This document shows positions 31,747 to 41,788 of a stretch of 52,277 bases of DNA, piece after piece. The position numbers and the translations under genes were made by a program. Each line of letters begins with the position of its first letter. The stretch's first letter is position 1. The notes under the pieces are model-generated. The model was not told the origin of the DNA, ran no database searches, and saw nothing but the letters and a program-made list of their open reading frames with translations. This DNA comes from Verrucomicrobiaceae bacterium (GTDB lineage: Bacteria > Verrucomicrobiota > Verrucomicrobiia > Verrucomicrobiales > Akkermansiaceae), in contig JAIXOR010000075.1 of NCBI GenBank assembly GCA_027486655.1, forward strand, positions 1 to 52,277. Reading direction: 5' to 3'.

Positions 31747-34700
31747 ATGCACCGTCCCTGCCTCCTGCCCCGAAGGATCCTGCCTGCATTCCTGTTTCTC
31801 ATCGGTCTCTTGCATGCAGCTCCGGTCATCGACTCGATCACACCGGGTTCCGGCCCCACGCAGGGTGGCACCCCCATTACCGTCCTCGGCAGCGGCTTTG
31901 GATCCAACAGCACTGTCACCATCGGCGTGGTGAGCGCTCCTCTAAGTTCGCTGGTCACCAACAGCGGCGGCACCGTCGTGGGTATCGTCGTCACCTCTCC
32001 CCCGGGTGATGGAGCCAACCGGCCACTGGTCGTCAGAACGGCGGGCGTGTCATCTAACAGTGTTCCCTACAGCTACTTCGCTCCTTCCATCAACACGGTG
32101 AGTCCCGCCACGTTCGGCACCGCGGGAAACACGATCCTCACCATCTCCGGCTCCAATTTCGGGCTCAGCCCGACGGTTTCGATCGGTGGCTTGAGCGCCC
32201 CGCTGGTCTCCAACACGCATTCCCAGATCGTTTGCACCAGCCCCGCCGGGCAGGGCAGCTCCCTTCCCGCCATCGTCAGCGCCTCCGGGCAGTCGTCCCC
32301 TCCGGTTCTGGTGTCTTACACGCCACCGGTGATCACCTCGATCACCCCGGCCAGCGCGGGCACGGCCGGCGGCACGCTGCTCACGCTCACGGGCACCAAC
32401 TTCGGCACCACACGCAGCGTCACCATCGGTGGAAAAACCGCCACGGTGCAAAGCGGATCGCACACCTCCGCCATCGTCGTCTGCCCCGCGGGCGAGGGCA
32501 TCAACCAGTCCGTGGTCCTCACCACCGGCCAGCAATCCTCCAACAGTGTTTCCTTCAGCTACTCGCCACCGGTGATCACCTCGATCACCCCCACCAGCGC
32601 GGGCACGGCGGGTGGCACGCTGCTCACGCTCACGGGCTCGAACTTCGGCACCATGCGCAGTGTCACCATCGGTGGAAAAACCGCCACGGTGCAAAGCGGA
32701 TCGCACACCTCCGCCATCGTTGTCTGCCCCGAAGGCGAGGGCGTCAACCAACCCGTCGTCCTGACCACCGGGCTGCAAGTTTCTAACAGCGTATCCTTCA
32801 GCTACTCGCCTCCGGTTCTCAGCACCATCACCGCCACATCGTTTCCCACGGCGGGGGGCACCCTTCTCACGCTCACCGGCTCGAACTTCGGCATCAGTCC
32901 CGCGGTGACTGTGGGCGGGCAGAACGCGCCAACCCAAGCGCTCGGCACCACGCACAACCAGATCGTCTGCATCCTGCCAGCCGGTGAAGGCACTTCGCAG
33001 CAGGTGCGGGTGACTGTGGCGGGCCAGGTCGCCAATCCCCTCACACTTGATTACGATGCGCCGCTTCTCACATCGATCAGCCCATCGAGTGGACCCACGT
33101 CCGGCGGCACGCTTTTGACGCTTCAGGGAGCGAACTTCGGCTTCACGGGCTCGGTCTCGGTCGGCGGCGTTCCAGCACCCCGCGCTCCGGCCGGAAACTC
33201 GCACACCCAACTCGTCGTCAGCCTTCCTCCCGGGCAAGGCGCTTCCAAGGACGTGGTGGTGACCGTGGGATCCCGGTCCAGCGCCGCGCTCCAGTTCGAC
33301 TACCATCCGCCTCAAATCACTTCGGTTTCCTCGTCCTCCGCGCCGACCGCCGGAGGCACGGTCATCACCGTGACGGGATCGAACTTCGGCGCCAGTGGCA
33401 TCGTTTTGATCGGTGAAAACGAGGCCTCGCTCACCGGGGGCTCGTACGGTCACGAGGAGATCGTCTGCACTCTGCCACCCGGACAGGGGACGGATCTTCC
33501 GCTGATCGTCCGCTCCGCCGGACGCGATTCGAATCCCGTGTTGTTCAGTTATGACGCGCCCGAGATCTCCGAGATCACGCCGACCTCCGCCGCCACATCC
33601 GGCGGCACCCTGCTGACCGTGACGGGCAAAAACTTCGGCATTTCCGAGAGATCGGTGCTGTTAGGATCACAGTCCCTCGCGCCGACGAGCGCCAGCCACA
33701 CCCAGATCGTCTGTGCGCTTCCACCCGGCCAAGGGACGAACCTCCCGGTCCGGGTGAGCGTGGACGGCCGACTCTCCGGATCTGTGCCATTCAGCTATCA
33801 GGCTCCAGTCCTCACTTCGATCACCCCGGCGAACGGCCCGACGGCAGGTGGCACGCGGCTGACTCTAACAGGTTCCAACTTCGGGCTATCAGCCAGTGTC
33901 ACCATCGACGGCCAGCCGGCGGCGCTTGCCGTACCCGGCACGCATGAACGATTGGAAGTCACGCTCCCGCCCGGCCAAGGCACGGATGTGGAAGTTCAGG
34001 TTTCCGTCGCCGGGCAAACCGGGAACTCATTGCTCTTTGACTACGATCCTCCGGTGATCGAATCCATCAGCGCCGCATCCTATCCCACCGCAGGTGGTGT
34101 CGCGATCACCCTGAACGGCCGGAATTTCGGACTTGAACGCGTGGTCAGCATCGGCGGAACCACGGTTACCCCGAACCTGGCACTCTCGAACCACACGGCG
34201 ATTGTCTGCCCACTGCCGCCGGGCCAGGGGCAGAACATTCCGGTGGTGGTCACGGTGGAGGGTGCGAGTTCGCAGCCGGCGTTTTTCAGCTATGATGCGC
34301 CGCTCATCTCCTCGGTCACCGCAGGATCGAAGCCCACGGCAGGAGGCACGACCCTTACCGTGACTGGCCATAACTTTGGTCCTTCGCCCTCGTTGATGCT
34401 GGGAGGTGTGTCGGTGCCCGCGCTCTCGTCGAGAGGCGATACGGAGGCCCTCTTCACACTTCCGGCAGGCCAGGGAGTGGATCTGCCGCTTGTTCTCACA
34501 GCCGCGGGCAGATCTTCCGCGCCGGTGCTTTTCTCTTACGACGCACCGGTAATCACCGGGATCAGCGCCGCGACGAAACCCACGGCCGGCGGAGTGAGTC
34601 TCACCGTGACGGGAAGAAACTTCGGCCTCAGCCGGAATGTGAACCTGGGATCGGCATCGGTGGCATCGTTTTCACAGGCCAGCCACACGCAGCTCGTGTT

Positions 34701-35709
34701 TGCGTTGCCGCCGGGCCAGGGAGAGTCCTTGCCGCTGACAGTCCATGTCGCCGGGCAGGCCTCGGCAGCCTCGGAGTTTTCCTACGATCCTCCGGTCCTC
34801 GACCAGATCACGCCCGCCACCGGTCCCACCGCGGGGGGCACGCTGCTCACACTCACCGGTTCCAACTTCGGTCTTACCCCCTTGGTTCTTTTGGGGAGCC
34901 AGGTTGCAACGAGCTCCGGTCCGCAGGATCACGGGCGATTGGTGGTTTCCCTGCCCGCCGGGGGAGGGGCGGATCTCCCGTTGAAGGTCCAGGTGCTGGC
35001 ACGCGAGAGCAACAGCCGCTTCTTCAGCTATCTCCCGCCTGCCATCACCACGATTTCCCCAGCCACGGGCCCGATGGCGGGTGGCACGCCCATTACCATT
35101 CATGGATCCAACTTCGGCACGGCCGGCACGGTGAGCATCGGTGGCAAATCCGTGAGCCAGTATGCCTTGAACACCCACGGCTCGATTGTCTGCACGCTTC
35201 CCCCAGGCAGCGGGGCGGACCGACCGGTGACAGTGACCTATCAAGGCCAGACTTCGCAGACCGGGCTCTTCAGCTATCTCACCGAGGATTTCTCCGATTG
35301 GGCGGGCGGCATTTCATGGAACGGTCTCGATTCCTCGCCCGGTGCGGACCCGCGGAACACGGGATGGAAGAACTCGCTCGCTTACGCACTCGGCGTGAAT
35401 CCCCTTGCCTGCACCGGTGGTGAAATCGCCTCGCGGGAACCACGGAGGCATGGCAAGCCAGCTCTTTCTCGTGACGCGCAGGGCAGGCTCCAGCTTTCCT
35501 TCTGGCACCGCCGGGCACAGGCCCATCCGGATCTTTCCAGCGTGGTGCTCTTTGCCGGCGGCCTCACCGAAAACGCGTGGCAGCCCGGCTCGCTCGCACC
35601 GCAAGTCGAGGTGGTGGATGACATCTGGGAATTCCGCACCTACACCGACTCCGCCAGCGGCCCCGGCAACCGCTTCGGCCGCGTGAAAGTGGAGCTCCAG
35701 CAGCCGTGA
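31747..35709 (+). CDS. Secreted protein with 14 tandem IPT/TIG domains
   Basis: About 1320 aa. A signal peptide (RRILPAFLFLIGLLHA) is followed from 31819 to 35280 by 14 IPT/TIG repeats of ~81-87 residues. Each has the pattern P-x-I-x-x-I-x-P...GPTAGGTxLTLTGSNFG...VTIGG...CxLPPGQG...NSVxFSY. Repeats 3 and 4 are almost identical. The C-terminal ~140 residues are a different domain with GWKNSLAYALGVNPLACTGG, a phrase common in verrucomicrobial exoproteins. There is no LPXTG or PEP-CTERM tail. The β-strands are extremely Thr/Ser-rich, which suits O-glycosylation by the upstream transferase. The start is 31747 or 31726 (both give a signal). Its stop overlaps the next start (GTGA). Probable adhesin or matrix fibre; ligand unknown. 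Confidence 0.9.
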   Translation: MHRPCLLPRRILPAFLFLIGLLHAAPVIDSITPGSGPTQGGTPITVLGSGFGSNSTVTIGVVSAPLSSLVTNSGGTVVGIVVTSPPGDGANRPLVVRTAGVSSNSVPYSYFAPSINTVSPATFGTAGNTILTISGSNFGLSPTVSIGGLSAPLVSNTHSQIVCTSPAGQGSSLPAIVSASGQSSPPVLVSYTPPVITSITPASAGTAGGTLLTLTGTNFGTTRSVTIGGKTATVQSGSHTSAIVVCPAGEGINQSVVLTTGQQSSNSVSFSYSPPVITSITPTSAGTAGGTLLTLTGSNFGTMRSVTIGGKTATVQSGSHTSAIVVCPEGEGVNQPVVLTTGLQVSNSVSFSYSPPVLSTITATSFPTAGGTLLTLTGSNFGISPAVTVGGQNAPTQALGTTHNQIVCILPAGEGTSQQVRVTVAGQVANPLTLDYDAPLLTSISPSSGPTSGGTLLTLQGANFGFTGSVSVGGVPAPRAPAGNSHTQLVVSLPPGQGASKDVVVTVGSRSSAALQFDYHPPQITSVSSSSAPTAGGTVITVTGSNFGASGIVLIGENEASLTGGSYGHEEIVCTLPPGQGTDLPLIVRSAGRDSNPVLFSYDAPEISEITPTSAATSGGTLLTVTGKNFGISERSVLLGSQSLAPTSASHTQIVCALPPGQGTNLPVRVSVDGRLSGSVPFSYQAPVLTSITPANGPTAGGTRLTLTGSNFGLSASVTIDGQPAALAVPGTHERLEVTLPPGQGTDVEVQVSVAGQTGNSLLFDYDPPVIESISAASYPTAGGVAITLNGRNFGLERVVSIGGTTVTPNLALSNHTAIVCPLPPGQGQNIPVVVTVEGASSQPAFFSYDAPLISSVTAGSKPTAGGTTLTVTGHNFGPSPSLMLGGVSVPALSSRGDTEALFTLPAGQGVDLPLVLTAAGRSSAPVLFSYDAPVITGISAATKPTAGGVSLTVTGRNFGLSRNVNLGSASVASFSQASHTQLVFALPPGQGESLPLTVHVAGQASAASEFSYDPPVLDQITPATGPTAGGTLLTLTGSNFGLTPLVLLGSQVATSSGPQDHGRLVVSLPAGGGADLPLKVQVLARESNSRFFSYLPPAITTISPATGPMAGGTPITIHGSNFGTAGTVSIGGKSVSQYALNTHGSIVCTLPPGSGADRPVTVTYQGQTSQTGLFSYLTEDFSDWAGGISWNGLDSSPGADPRNTGWKNSLAYALGVNPLACTGGEIASREPRRHGKPALSRDAQGRLQLSFWHRRAQAHPDLSSVVLFAGGLTENAWQPGSLAPQVEVVDDIWEFRTYTDSASGPGNRFGRVKVELQQP
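32323..32808 (+). repeat. Near-identical tandem 243-bp repeats (IPT units 3 and 4)
   Basis: Units 32323-32565 and 32566-32808 are very similar at DNA level, including long identical runs around GGTGCAAAGCGGATCGCACA. The other IPT units are far more diverged, so this is a recent duplication that keeps frame and could expand or contract by recombination. Confidence 0.9.
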
Positions 35710-36419
35710 GCGGATACGAAGCCGCCGTCGTGATCCCGGCCTATCAGGAGGCGGCCAACCTGCCTGCGCTCATCGCCGGCATCCGCCGGGCCTTGCCGGA
35801 GGGATTGGTGATCGTCATCGACGATGCGTCTGGCGATGGCACCCCGGAAATGATCCGCGGCATGGAGGGATTCGGTGATTCGCTCGTTTTGTTAGAACGA
35901 CCCGGCAAATCCGGCTTTGCGTCCGCCCTCTGTGCCGGATACCGCCTCGCCATCTTCGCAGGGGCGCGCCAGGTCGCACAGATGGATGCGGATCTTTCCC
36001 ACGATCCCGCGGATCTGCCCAAGCTGTTGGATTGTCTTCGCCAGGGACACGATCTCGCGGTGGGCTCACGTTACTGTCCCGGAGGACGCGTCGATCACTG
36101 GTCGCCATGGAGACGCAGGCTCAGCCGCGGCGCGGGTTGCTATGTCCGATGGTGGACGGGGTTGCCCCTTCATGACCCCACCGCCGGATTCCGGGCCTTC
36201 CGGGTGCAGGCGCTTTCCGAGGCCCTCGCAACTCCGAAGCGCTGTGACGGCTACGCTTTTCAAGTCGAGATGGCTCACGCGGTCTGGAAGCGCGGAGGAA
36301 AGATCGCCGAGGTCCCCGTGGTGTTCCACGAAAGGCGGGAGGGGCGCTCCAAGCTTTCCTCCGCCATTGTCATGGAAGCGGTGCTGCGTGTTCCCCTGTT
36401 AGGAAAGAACCGGGACTGA
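35706..36419 (+). CDS. Polyprenyl-phosphate mannose synthase-like GT2 glycosyltransferase
   Basis: 237 aa GT-A enzyme of the DPM1 type with no membrane helices. Motifs: VIPAYQEAANLPALI, VIDDASGDGTPEM, the DxD site QMDADLSHDP (~96-105), the VGSRYCPGGRVDHW loop, and DPTAGFRAFR. These match dolichol/polyprenol-phosphate mannosyltransferases, which make the lipid-linked mannose that GT-C O-mannosyltransferases use. It starts with GTG inside the stop of the IPT gene, so the two are translationally coupled. Sugar specificity (mannose versus glucose) cannot be proved by sequence, but DPM1 similarity favours mannose. Confidence 0.85.
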   Translation: MSGYEAAVVIPAYQEAANLPALIAGIRRALPEGLVIVIDDASGDGTPEMIRGMEGFGDSLVLLERPGKSGFASALCAGYRLAIFAGARQVAQMDADLSHDPADLPKLLDCLRQGHDLAVGSRYCPGGRVDHWSPWRRRLSRGAGCYVRWWTGLPLHDPTAGFRAFRVQALSEALATPKRCDGYAFQVEMAHAVWKRGGKIAEVPVVFHERREGRSKLSSAIVMEAVLRVPLLGKNRD

Positions 36420-36440
36420 GGAAGCCAGCGGACTCCGTGC

Positions 36441-37421
36441 TCAAGGAGCGGCGGGTTTGTTTTCCTCCAGCGCTTTCTTGCGGGCGGCAAGGCCTGCCTT
36501 CAGCTGTGAGACATGGTTCCTGGCCCGGGCGAACTGATCATAGATGCGGAACAGCCGGGAAACATCCTCGCGCAGATCCGACCGCGCATCGTCCACAAGC
36601 AGCGACACCTCGTGCGGCTTCTGCTCCACGATGGGATTGCCATTTTCCACCGATGCGAGGGCGAGCCCACGGAGACGCTCCTTGAGGTGATCCCTGGATG
36701 CATCGAGCTTGCCCAGCTCGCGGGCGTACAACTTCCTCGCCGCCTCGGTGGACGCACGTCTGGAAAGCAGGTTGAGCAGCGAGGTGCGGCGTTTGTCCAG
36801 AGTGTCGATGTTCCGCCCGATCGCCGCAGCCGCCTTGCGTGGATCCTTCTCGATCTTTCCTGCCGGTTCCTTCTCGTCAGACGCGAGGCGGGAGTCCTCG
36901 AAGAAGTAACCGTTCCAGTAAGAAGCTCCGTCGTATTCGCAGGCATCATTCGCCTGGCCCGCCGGGACGGACTTGGAGAGCTCTGCGATCTGGTCCACAC
37001 GCTTGTGGATGCGCTCGTCGAAACGTCCGAGGTCCCCTTCCGCCGCGCTGTCGCCGGCTTTCGCTTTCTCCTCCACCTCGCGCCGCTTGCCGGCGTAGAC
37101 ATCGATCGCGCGTTTGAGGCCCGCGATGGCCTCTTTCTTCAATTTGGCGGACCTGCCCTCCGGATCGCCGTCGTCCATCATCCCGGCTAGCATCTTCACT
37201 AGGCCCTCCACCCGTTTCTCGATGCGGGCATCCAACTCGACCACGTCGCGTCCGAGTTCGGTGAGGCGTTCCTCGCGCTGGGCGATGTGGATTTCCAGAT
37301 TCGAAATCGATTCCAAGCGATGGTCCGGGGCTGTTTGCGGCTCGTCCGCTGCGAGCGAACCCGCCAGCGAAAGCATCAATACAATGGCGCAAACCGGAGG
37401 GATCAGGGAAGGGAGATGCAT
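36441..37421 (-). CDS. Exported coiled-coil protein of unknown function (paralogue A)
   Basis: 326 aa. Signal peptide (PPVCAIVLMLSLAGSLAA), then an almost wholly α-helical, charged protein with long heptad-like stretches (LEIHIAQREERLTELGRDVV, DARIEKRVEGLVKML) and a conserved central YDGASYWNGYFFE. It is clearly paralogous to the protein at 50762-51766, with the same order of blocks: HIAQREERL, ELDARIEKR, IDVYAGKRREV, KRVDQIAELSKSVPA, SYWNGY, DARSDLREDVSRLFR. No known family recognised. It follows the RND pump gene by 11 bp in the same operon, so it may assist or monitor the envelope complex. The ATG at 37421 gives the signal peptide. Confidence 0.82.
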   Translation of the reverse strand: MHLPSLIPPVCAIVLMLSLAGSLAADEPQTAPDHRLESISNLEIHIAQREERLTELGRDVVELDARIEKRVEGLVKMLAGMMDDGDPEGRSAKLKKEAIAGLKRAIDVYAGKRREVEEKAKAGDSAAEGDLGRFDERIHKRVDQIAELSKSVPAGQANDACEYDGASYWNGYFFEDSRLASDEKEPAGKIEKDPRKAAAAIGRNIDTLDKRRTSLLNLLSRRASTEAARKLYARELGKLDASRDHLKERLRGLALASVENGNPIVEQKPHEVSLLVDDARSDLREDVSRLFRIYDQFARARNHVSQLKAGLAARKKALEENKPAAP

Positions 37422-37432
37422 CGATTCCGGTT

Positions 37433-40400
37433 TCAGGGATGATGGGCGTTTTCCGACTCTCCGGCAGGAACAGCGGCAGGTGCGGATGCCTTTCTGCGAT
37501 CGCCGAACTTTTGAACGAACACATAACACACCGGAATCAGGAACAAGCCGATGGCTGTGGAGATCGTCATCCCGTAGACCACTCCGGTGCCCATCGTGCT
37601 CCGCGAGGCGGCACCGGATCCGGAGGCGAGCATCAAGGGCACGCAGCCGAGGATGAAGGCGAAGGAGGTCATCAGGATCGGACGAAGCCGCAGCTTGGCC
37701 CCTTCAAGAGCCGCGTCCAAGGTCGACATTCCCTCATCGCGCTTCATTTTGGCGAACTCGACGATGAGGATGGCATTCTTCGCAGCGAGACCGATGAGCA
37801 TGACAAGCCCGACCTGCGCGTAGACGTTCATTTCGAAGTTGCGGAGCAGAAGACCCACCATCGTGCCGAGAATCACGGTGGGCACCGAGAGCAGGACCGC
37901 GAAGGGCAGGGACCAGCTTTCATACTGCGCGGCGAGCAGCAGGAAGACAAAGATCACCGCCATGCCGAAGATCAGGCCGGCCTGTCCTTCGGACTTCTTT
38001 TCCTGGAGTGTGAGGCCGGACCACTCATAGCCCACGTTGGCCGGCATCGTGGCCATCACTTCCTCCATCGCTTTGAGGGCCTGGGCCGAGCTGTAGCCTG
38101 CGGCCGGCGCTCCCATCATTTCCGCGGAAAGATAGAGGTTGAACCGCGTGGCAAAGTTGGGGCCGGACATCTTGGTCACATGGACCAGCGTACTCAGCGG
38201 AACCATGGCTCCCTCGCTGTTCCGGACGTAGAATTTCCCGATGTCGTCCGGTGTGTTGGTGAACTCCGGCTCCGCCTGCAGGAATACCTTGTATACTCGA
38301 CCGAACTTCACGAAGTCGTTCACATACATGCCGCTCAGGTAGGCCTGAAGCGTTTGGAAGACCGAATCGACCGGGACTCCGAGGGTTCGCGCCTTCTCGC
38401 GATCCATCTCCACCTTCACCTGCGGCGTCGAGGGATTGAAGGTGGTCGTGAGCCGGCCGATCTCCGGGCGTTTGGCGGCGGCGGCCTGGACTTGGGCGAC
38501 CATCGCGGCGAGTTGATCGACGCTGCCTCCCGAGCGGTCCTGAAGCTGCATGGTGAAGCCAGACACGTTTCCATATCCGGGAAGGGCGGGCGGGCCGAAG
38601 GCGAAAACCCGTGCTCCCGGAATGGCGTAGAACTTCCGGTTCCACTCGGCGGCGATGGCCTTGGCATGCCGCGCGGGATCCTCGCGTTCCTTCCAGTCGT
38701 CCAACCCCACGAACATGAGTGCGGCGTTCGGCACGTTGAGGTTGTTGAGGATATTCATGCCGCTCAAGGCCAGGGCGGAGCGCACTCCCGGAGTCCGGTT
38801 GACGATTTCCTCCACCTGCTTGAGCACCTCGTCGGAACGCTGCAGCGAGGCTCCCTCGGGCAACTCCACCGCCACGAAAAGATAGCCCTTGTCCTCGTCC
38901 GGAATGAATCCGCCGGGAACGATCCTGCCCAACCCGTAAATGCCGCCGCAGACGACCACCAGGATCAGCATCGAGAAAGTCGCCTTGCGCGTGAGACCTC
39001 CCACCACCCGGCCGTAGCGCTCGATGATCCAATCGAAGAACGCGTTGAACTTGCGGAAGAACCAAGCGATCGGTCCGCGGCCGGGCGTGGGCTTGCGCAG
39101 AAGCATGGCCGAAAGCGCCGGACTGAGCGTGAGCGCGTTGATCGCCGAGAAAATCACCGACACCGCGATGGTGATGGCGAACTGCTGATAGAGCCGGCCG
39201 GTCACGCCGCCCATGAAGGCCACAGGCACGAAGACCGCGCACAGGATCAAAGCGATGGCAACCACCGGGCCCGAGACCTCCTTCATTGCCTTGCGCGTCG
39301 CCTCGACCGGGGAAAGCCCGTGCTCGATATGATGCTGCACCGCCTCCACCACCACGATCGCATCGTCCACCACGATGCCGATCGCCAACACGAGCCCGAA
39401 CATCGTCAGCGTGTTCACGCTGAACCCGAGCAGCGGAAAGGCAATGAACACACCAAGCAGCGACACCGGCACCGTGAGCATCGGAATGATCGTCGCCCGG
39501 AAGCTCTGGAGGAAAATGTAAACCACCACCAAAACCAGGATGATCGCCTCGAAAAGGGTGTGCACGATGGATTCCATCGAGGCTTTGATCGGAAGCGTGG
39601 AATCCAGAGTGATGCTGTATTCCATGTCCGGAGGAAACCGATCGCTGGCCTCTTCAAGGATCTTCTTCACGTTGTCCGCCGTCTGCAGCGCATTGGCGCC
39701 GGGGGCCAGATAGACACCGAGCGCGCCGGCCGGCGCCTTGTCCAGCCGGGCGCGGAGGTCGTAGGTCTGGGCGCCAAGCTCGACGCGCGCCACATCCTTG
39801 ATCTTCACCTGTTGGCCATCCGCATTTGAACGGACGATGATTTCCTCGAATTCCTTCGGGTCCTTCAATAGCCCCTGGGCACGCACGTTGAACTGGCTTT
39901 CCTGGCCCTTGGGCGCGGGTTCCGCACCGATCCGGCCGGCCGGGGACTGCGCGTTCTGCTCCTTGATGGCATTGGCGATGTCCGTCGGCGTGACACCGAG
40001 CGAGGCCAGCTTGTCCGGCATCAGCCAGATGCGCATCGAGTAATCCTGCGCAGTGAAGTTTTTCACATCACCCACGCCACGGACGCGCTTGATCTGGTCG
40101 ACCAGATTGATGTCCGCGTAGTTTCCGAGAAAGACCCCGTCGTAGGTGCCCTTGGGCGAGGACAGGCCGATCGCCAGCAGGATATCGGGCGACGAGCGGT
40201 TGGTGACCACACCCTCGCGTTTGACCGCATCGGGAAGCTGCGCCTCCGCCTGGCCGACGCGGTTCTGGGTGTTGACCTGCATGATGTCCACGTCCGTGCC
40301 GACATCGAAGGTGACGTTGAGCGTCATCTTGCCGTCATTGGCGTTGGTGGACTGCATGTAGAGCAGCTTGTCGACGCCGTTGACCTTGGACTCGATCGGC

Positions 40401-40588
40401 GTGGCAACGGACTCCATCACCGCCTCCGCGGCGGCCCCGCGGTAGGTGGAGGTCACCTGGATGAGCGTCGGACTGACGTTGGGATACTCCGAAACCGGGA
40501 GACGGGAGAGCGAGACGAGGCCCACGATGCAGGTGACGATGGAGATGACCATCGCCACGATCGGCCGGCGGATGAAGAATTCGGCCAT
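37433..40588 (-). CDS. RND efflux transporter, HAE1/AcrB family
   Basis: 1051 aa, the full AcrB length. It begins [17 protein letters not shown]. Two halves each carry large periplasmic loops, and the proton-relay helix reads [19 protein letters not shown] with the paired Asp residues. The C-terminal [14 protein letters not shown] and [17 protein letters not shown] are standard. It exports hydrophobic compounds with the membrane-fusion protein encoded 6 bp upstream and very likely the outer-membrane factor at 43128. The substrate cannot be deduced. Confidence 0.96.
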   Translation of the reverse strand: MAEFFIRRPIVAMVISIVTCIVGLVSLSRLPVSEYPNVSPTLIQVTSTYRGAAAEAVMESVATPIESKVNGVDKLLYMQSTNANDGKMTLNVTFDVGTDVDIMQVNTQNRVGQAEAQLPDAVKREGVVTNRSSPDILLAIGLSSPKGTYDGVFLGNYADINLVDQIKRVRGVGDVKNFTAQDYSMRIWLMPDKLASLGVTPTDIANAIKEQNAQSPAGRIGAEPAPKGQESQFNVRAQGLLKDPKEFEEIIVRSNADGQQVKIKDVARVELGAQTYDLRARLDKAPAGALGVYLAPGANALQTADNVKKILEEASDRFPPDMEYSITLDSTLPIKASMESIVHTLFEAIILVLVVVYIFLQSFRATIIPMLTVPVSLLGVFIAFPLLGFSVNTLTMFGLVLAIGIVVDDAIVVVEAVQHHIEHGLSPVEATRKAMKEVSGPVVAIALILCAVFVPVAFMGGVTGRLYQQFAITIAVSVIFSAINALTLSPALSAMLLRKPTPGRGPIAWFFRKFNAFFDWIIERYGRVVGGLTRKATFSMLILVVVCGGIYGLGRIVPGGFIPDEDKGYLFVAVELPEGASLQRSDEVLKQVEEIVNRTPGVRSALALSGMNILNNLNVPNAALMFVGLDDWKEREDPARHAKAIAAEWNRKFYAIPGARVFAFGPPALPGYGNVSGFTMQLQDRSGGSVDQLAAMVAQVQAAAAKRPEIGRLTTTFNPSTPQVKVEMDREKARTLGVPVDSVFQTLQAYLSGMYVNDFVKFGRVYKVFLQAEPEFTNTPDDIGKFYVRNSEGAMVPLSTLVHVTKMSGPNFATRFNLYLSAEMMGAPAAGYSSAQALKAMEEVMATMPANVGYEWSGLTLQEKKSEGQAGLIFGMAVIFVFLLLAAQYESWSLPFAVLLSVPTVILGTMVGLLLRNFEMNVYAQVGLVMLIGLAAKNAILIVEFAKMKRDEGMSTLDAALEGAKLRLRPILMTSFAFILGCVPLMLASGSGAASRSTMGTGVVYGMTISTAIGLFLIPVCYVFVQKFGDRRKASAPAAVPAGESENAHHP

Positions 40589-40594
40589 GATCGG

Positions 40595-41788
40595 TTATGG
40601 CGCAGGTTTCGCCGCTGCGGCGGATTTCATGGCGGCAAACTGGGCCGCCGTCATTGCGGTGACGGGAGCCCCCTCGCGTGCCTTCTGCACGCCTTCGACG
40701 ATGATGCGGTCACCGGGTTTCACACCATCTTCGATGATCACGTTGGATCCGTTCCGTTCGGCCACTTTCACAGCCCGCTGCCCGGCCTTGCCATCCTCGC
40801 CCACGACCCAGAGGAAACTCCGGCCTTGAAGTTCGACGACGGCCCGCTCCGGCACCTCGAGGCAGTTGCGACGTGTGCCGAGATTCACCCGCACCCGGGC
40901 GAACATCCCCGGACGCAGGAGTTTCTCTTTGTTAGGAAACTCGGCCCTCACGCGCAGCGTTCCCGTCTTCACATCCACGGCGCGGTCAATGAAGACAAAC
41001 TTGCCCTGGTCCGGATGCTCCTGCCCGTTGGCAAGCAGGAGCGTGAGCGGAAGCGAGGCGATGGCCTTGCCGCTGCTGGCCACCTTGGACTGGGCCTGCA
41101 TGTATTCCACCTCGCTCACGCTGCAATAGAACCAAATGGGATCCAGCGTGGACATGGTCGCCAGCAGCGTGGGCTGACCTTTGCCGACGAGATCGCCGAT
41201 GGAAACCTGCTTCGCTCCGATCAAGCCGCTGATCGGGGCGCGGACGTCGCAATACCCGAGATCGAGCTGCGCCGATTCCACCCGGGACTGCGCCGTGGCG
41301 ACATTGGCCTTGCCGACATCGACCGAGGCGAGCGCATTGTCCAGATCCTGCTTGGGAATCGCGCGTTTCTCGAACAAGGGCTGCAGACGGGCAACATCCG
41401 CCTCATACTTTTTCAGGGCCGCCTGTGCCTCCGACAAGGCTCCGTTTGCCGCGGCGAGCCGCTCGATGAACGGCTTCTTGTCGAGAACAAACAGGATGTC
41501 GCCCTTGCTGACCTCGACACCTTCGGTAAACCTCATCTCCTCGACAAAAGCCTCCACCCGCGCCCGCACCTCGACGTTCTGCGGAGAATCCAGCTGACCG
41601 ATGAGTGTCGCGGAAAGCGGCACCTCGGAGGTCGCGAGCTCCATCACCTGCACAAAGGGAGGCGGGGGTGCCGCAGCTTGAGGTTTCTTGCACGCCACAG
41701 GCCCGAGGATGGGGACCCACAATAGCGCGAATGCCCACCGGGCTCCGCGCCCGGATCCTGACCACGTGTTTCGGGAAAGTGTTTTCAA
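40595..41788 (-). CDS. RND efflux membrane-fusion lipoprotein (AcrA/MexA family)
   Basis: 397 aa. An N-terminal signal leads to a lipobox-like GPVAC near residue 33. Then a barrel-sandwich hybrid domain (VEVRARVEAFVEEMRFTEGVEVSKGDILFVLD), an α-helical hairpin (~110-170), the second lipoyl half (APISGLIGAKQVSIGDLVGKG), a β-barrel with VRAEFPNKEKLLRPGMFARV and a membrane-proximal domain. First gene of the MFP-RND-coiled-coil operon. It links the inner-membrane pump with the outer-membrane channel. Confidence 0.95.
   Translation of the reverse strand: MKTLSRNTWSGSGRGARWAFALLWVPILGPVACKKPQAAAPPPPFVQVMELATSEVPLSATLIGQLDSPQNVEVRARVEAFVEEMRFTEGVEVSKGDILFVLDKKPFIERLAAANGALSEAQAALKKYEADVARLQPLFEKRAIPKQDLDNALASVDVGKANVATAQSRVESAQLDLGYCDVRAPISGLIGAKQVSIGDLVGKGQPTLLATMSTLDPIWFYCSVSEVEYMQAQSKVASSGKAIASLPLTLLLANGQEHPDQGKFVFIDRAVDVKTGTLRVRAEFPNKEKLLRPGMFARVRVNLGTRRNCLEVPERAVVELQGRSFLWVVGEDGKAGQRAVKVAERNGSNVIIEDGVKPGDRIIVEGVQKAREGAPVTAMTAAQFAAMKSAAAAKPAP

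Noticed and set aside
29583..32018. 811-codon open frame on the minus strand
   Set aside because: It runs antisense to the DUF2723 gene and the start of the IPT gene, is rich in Arg/Pro as GC-rich shadow frames are, and shows no family motif.
32050..33453. 467-codon minus-strand frame in the IPT array
   Set aside because: Its periodicity is a by-product of the IPT repeats on the other strand.
37439..39829. 796-codon open frame on the plus strand
   Set aside because: Antisense shadow of the well-supported RND transporter; His/Arg/Glu-rich with no domain.
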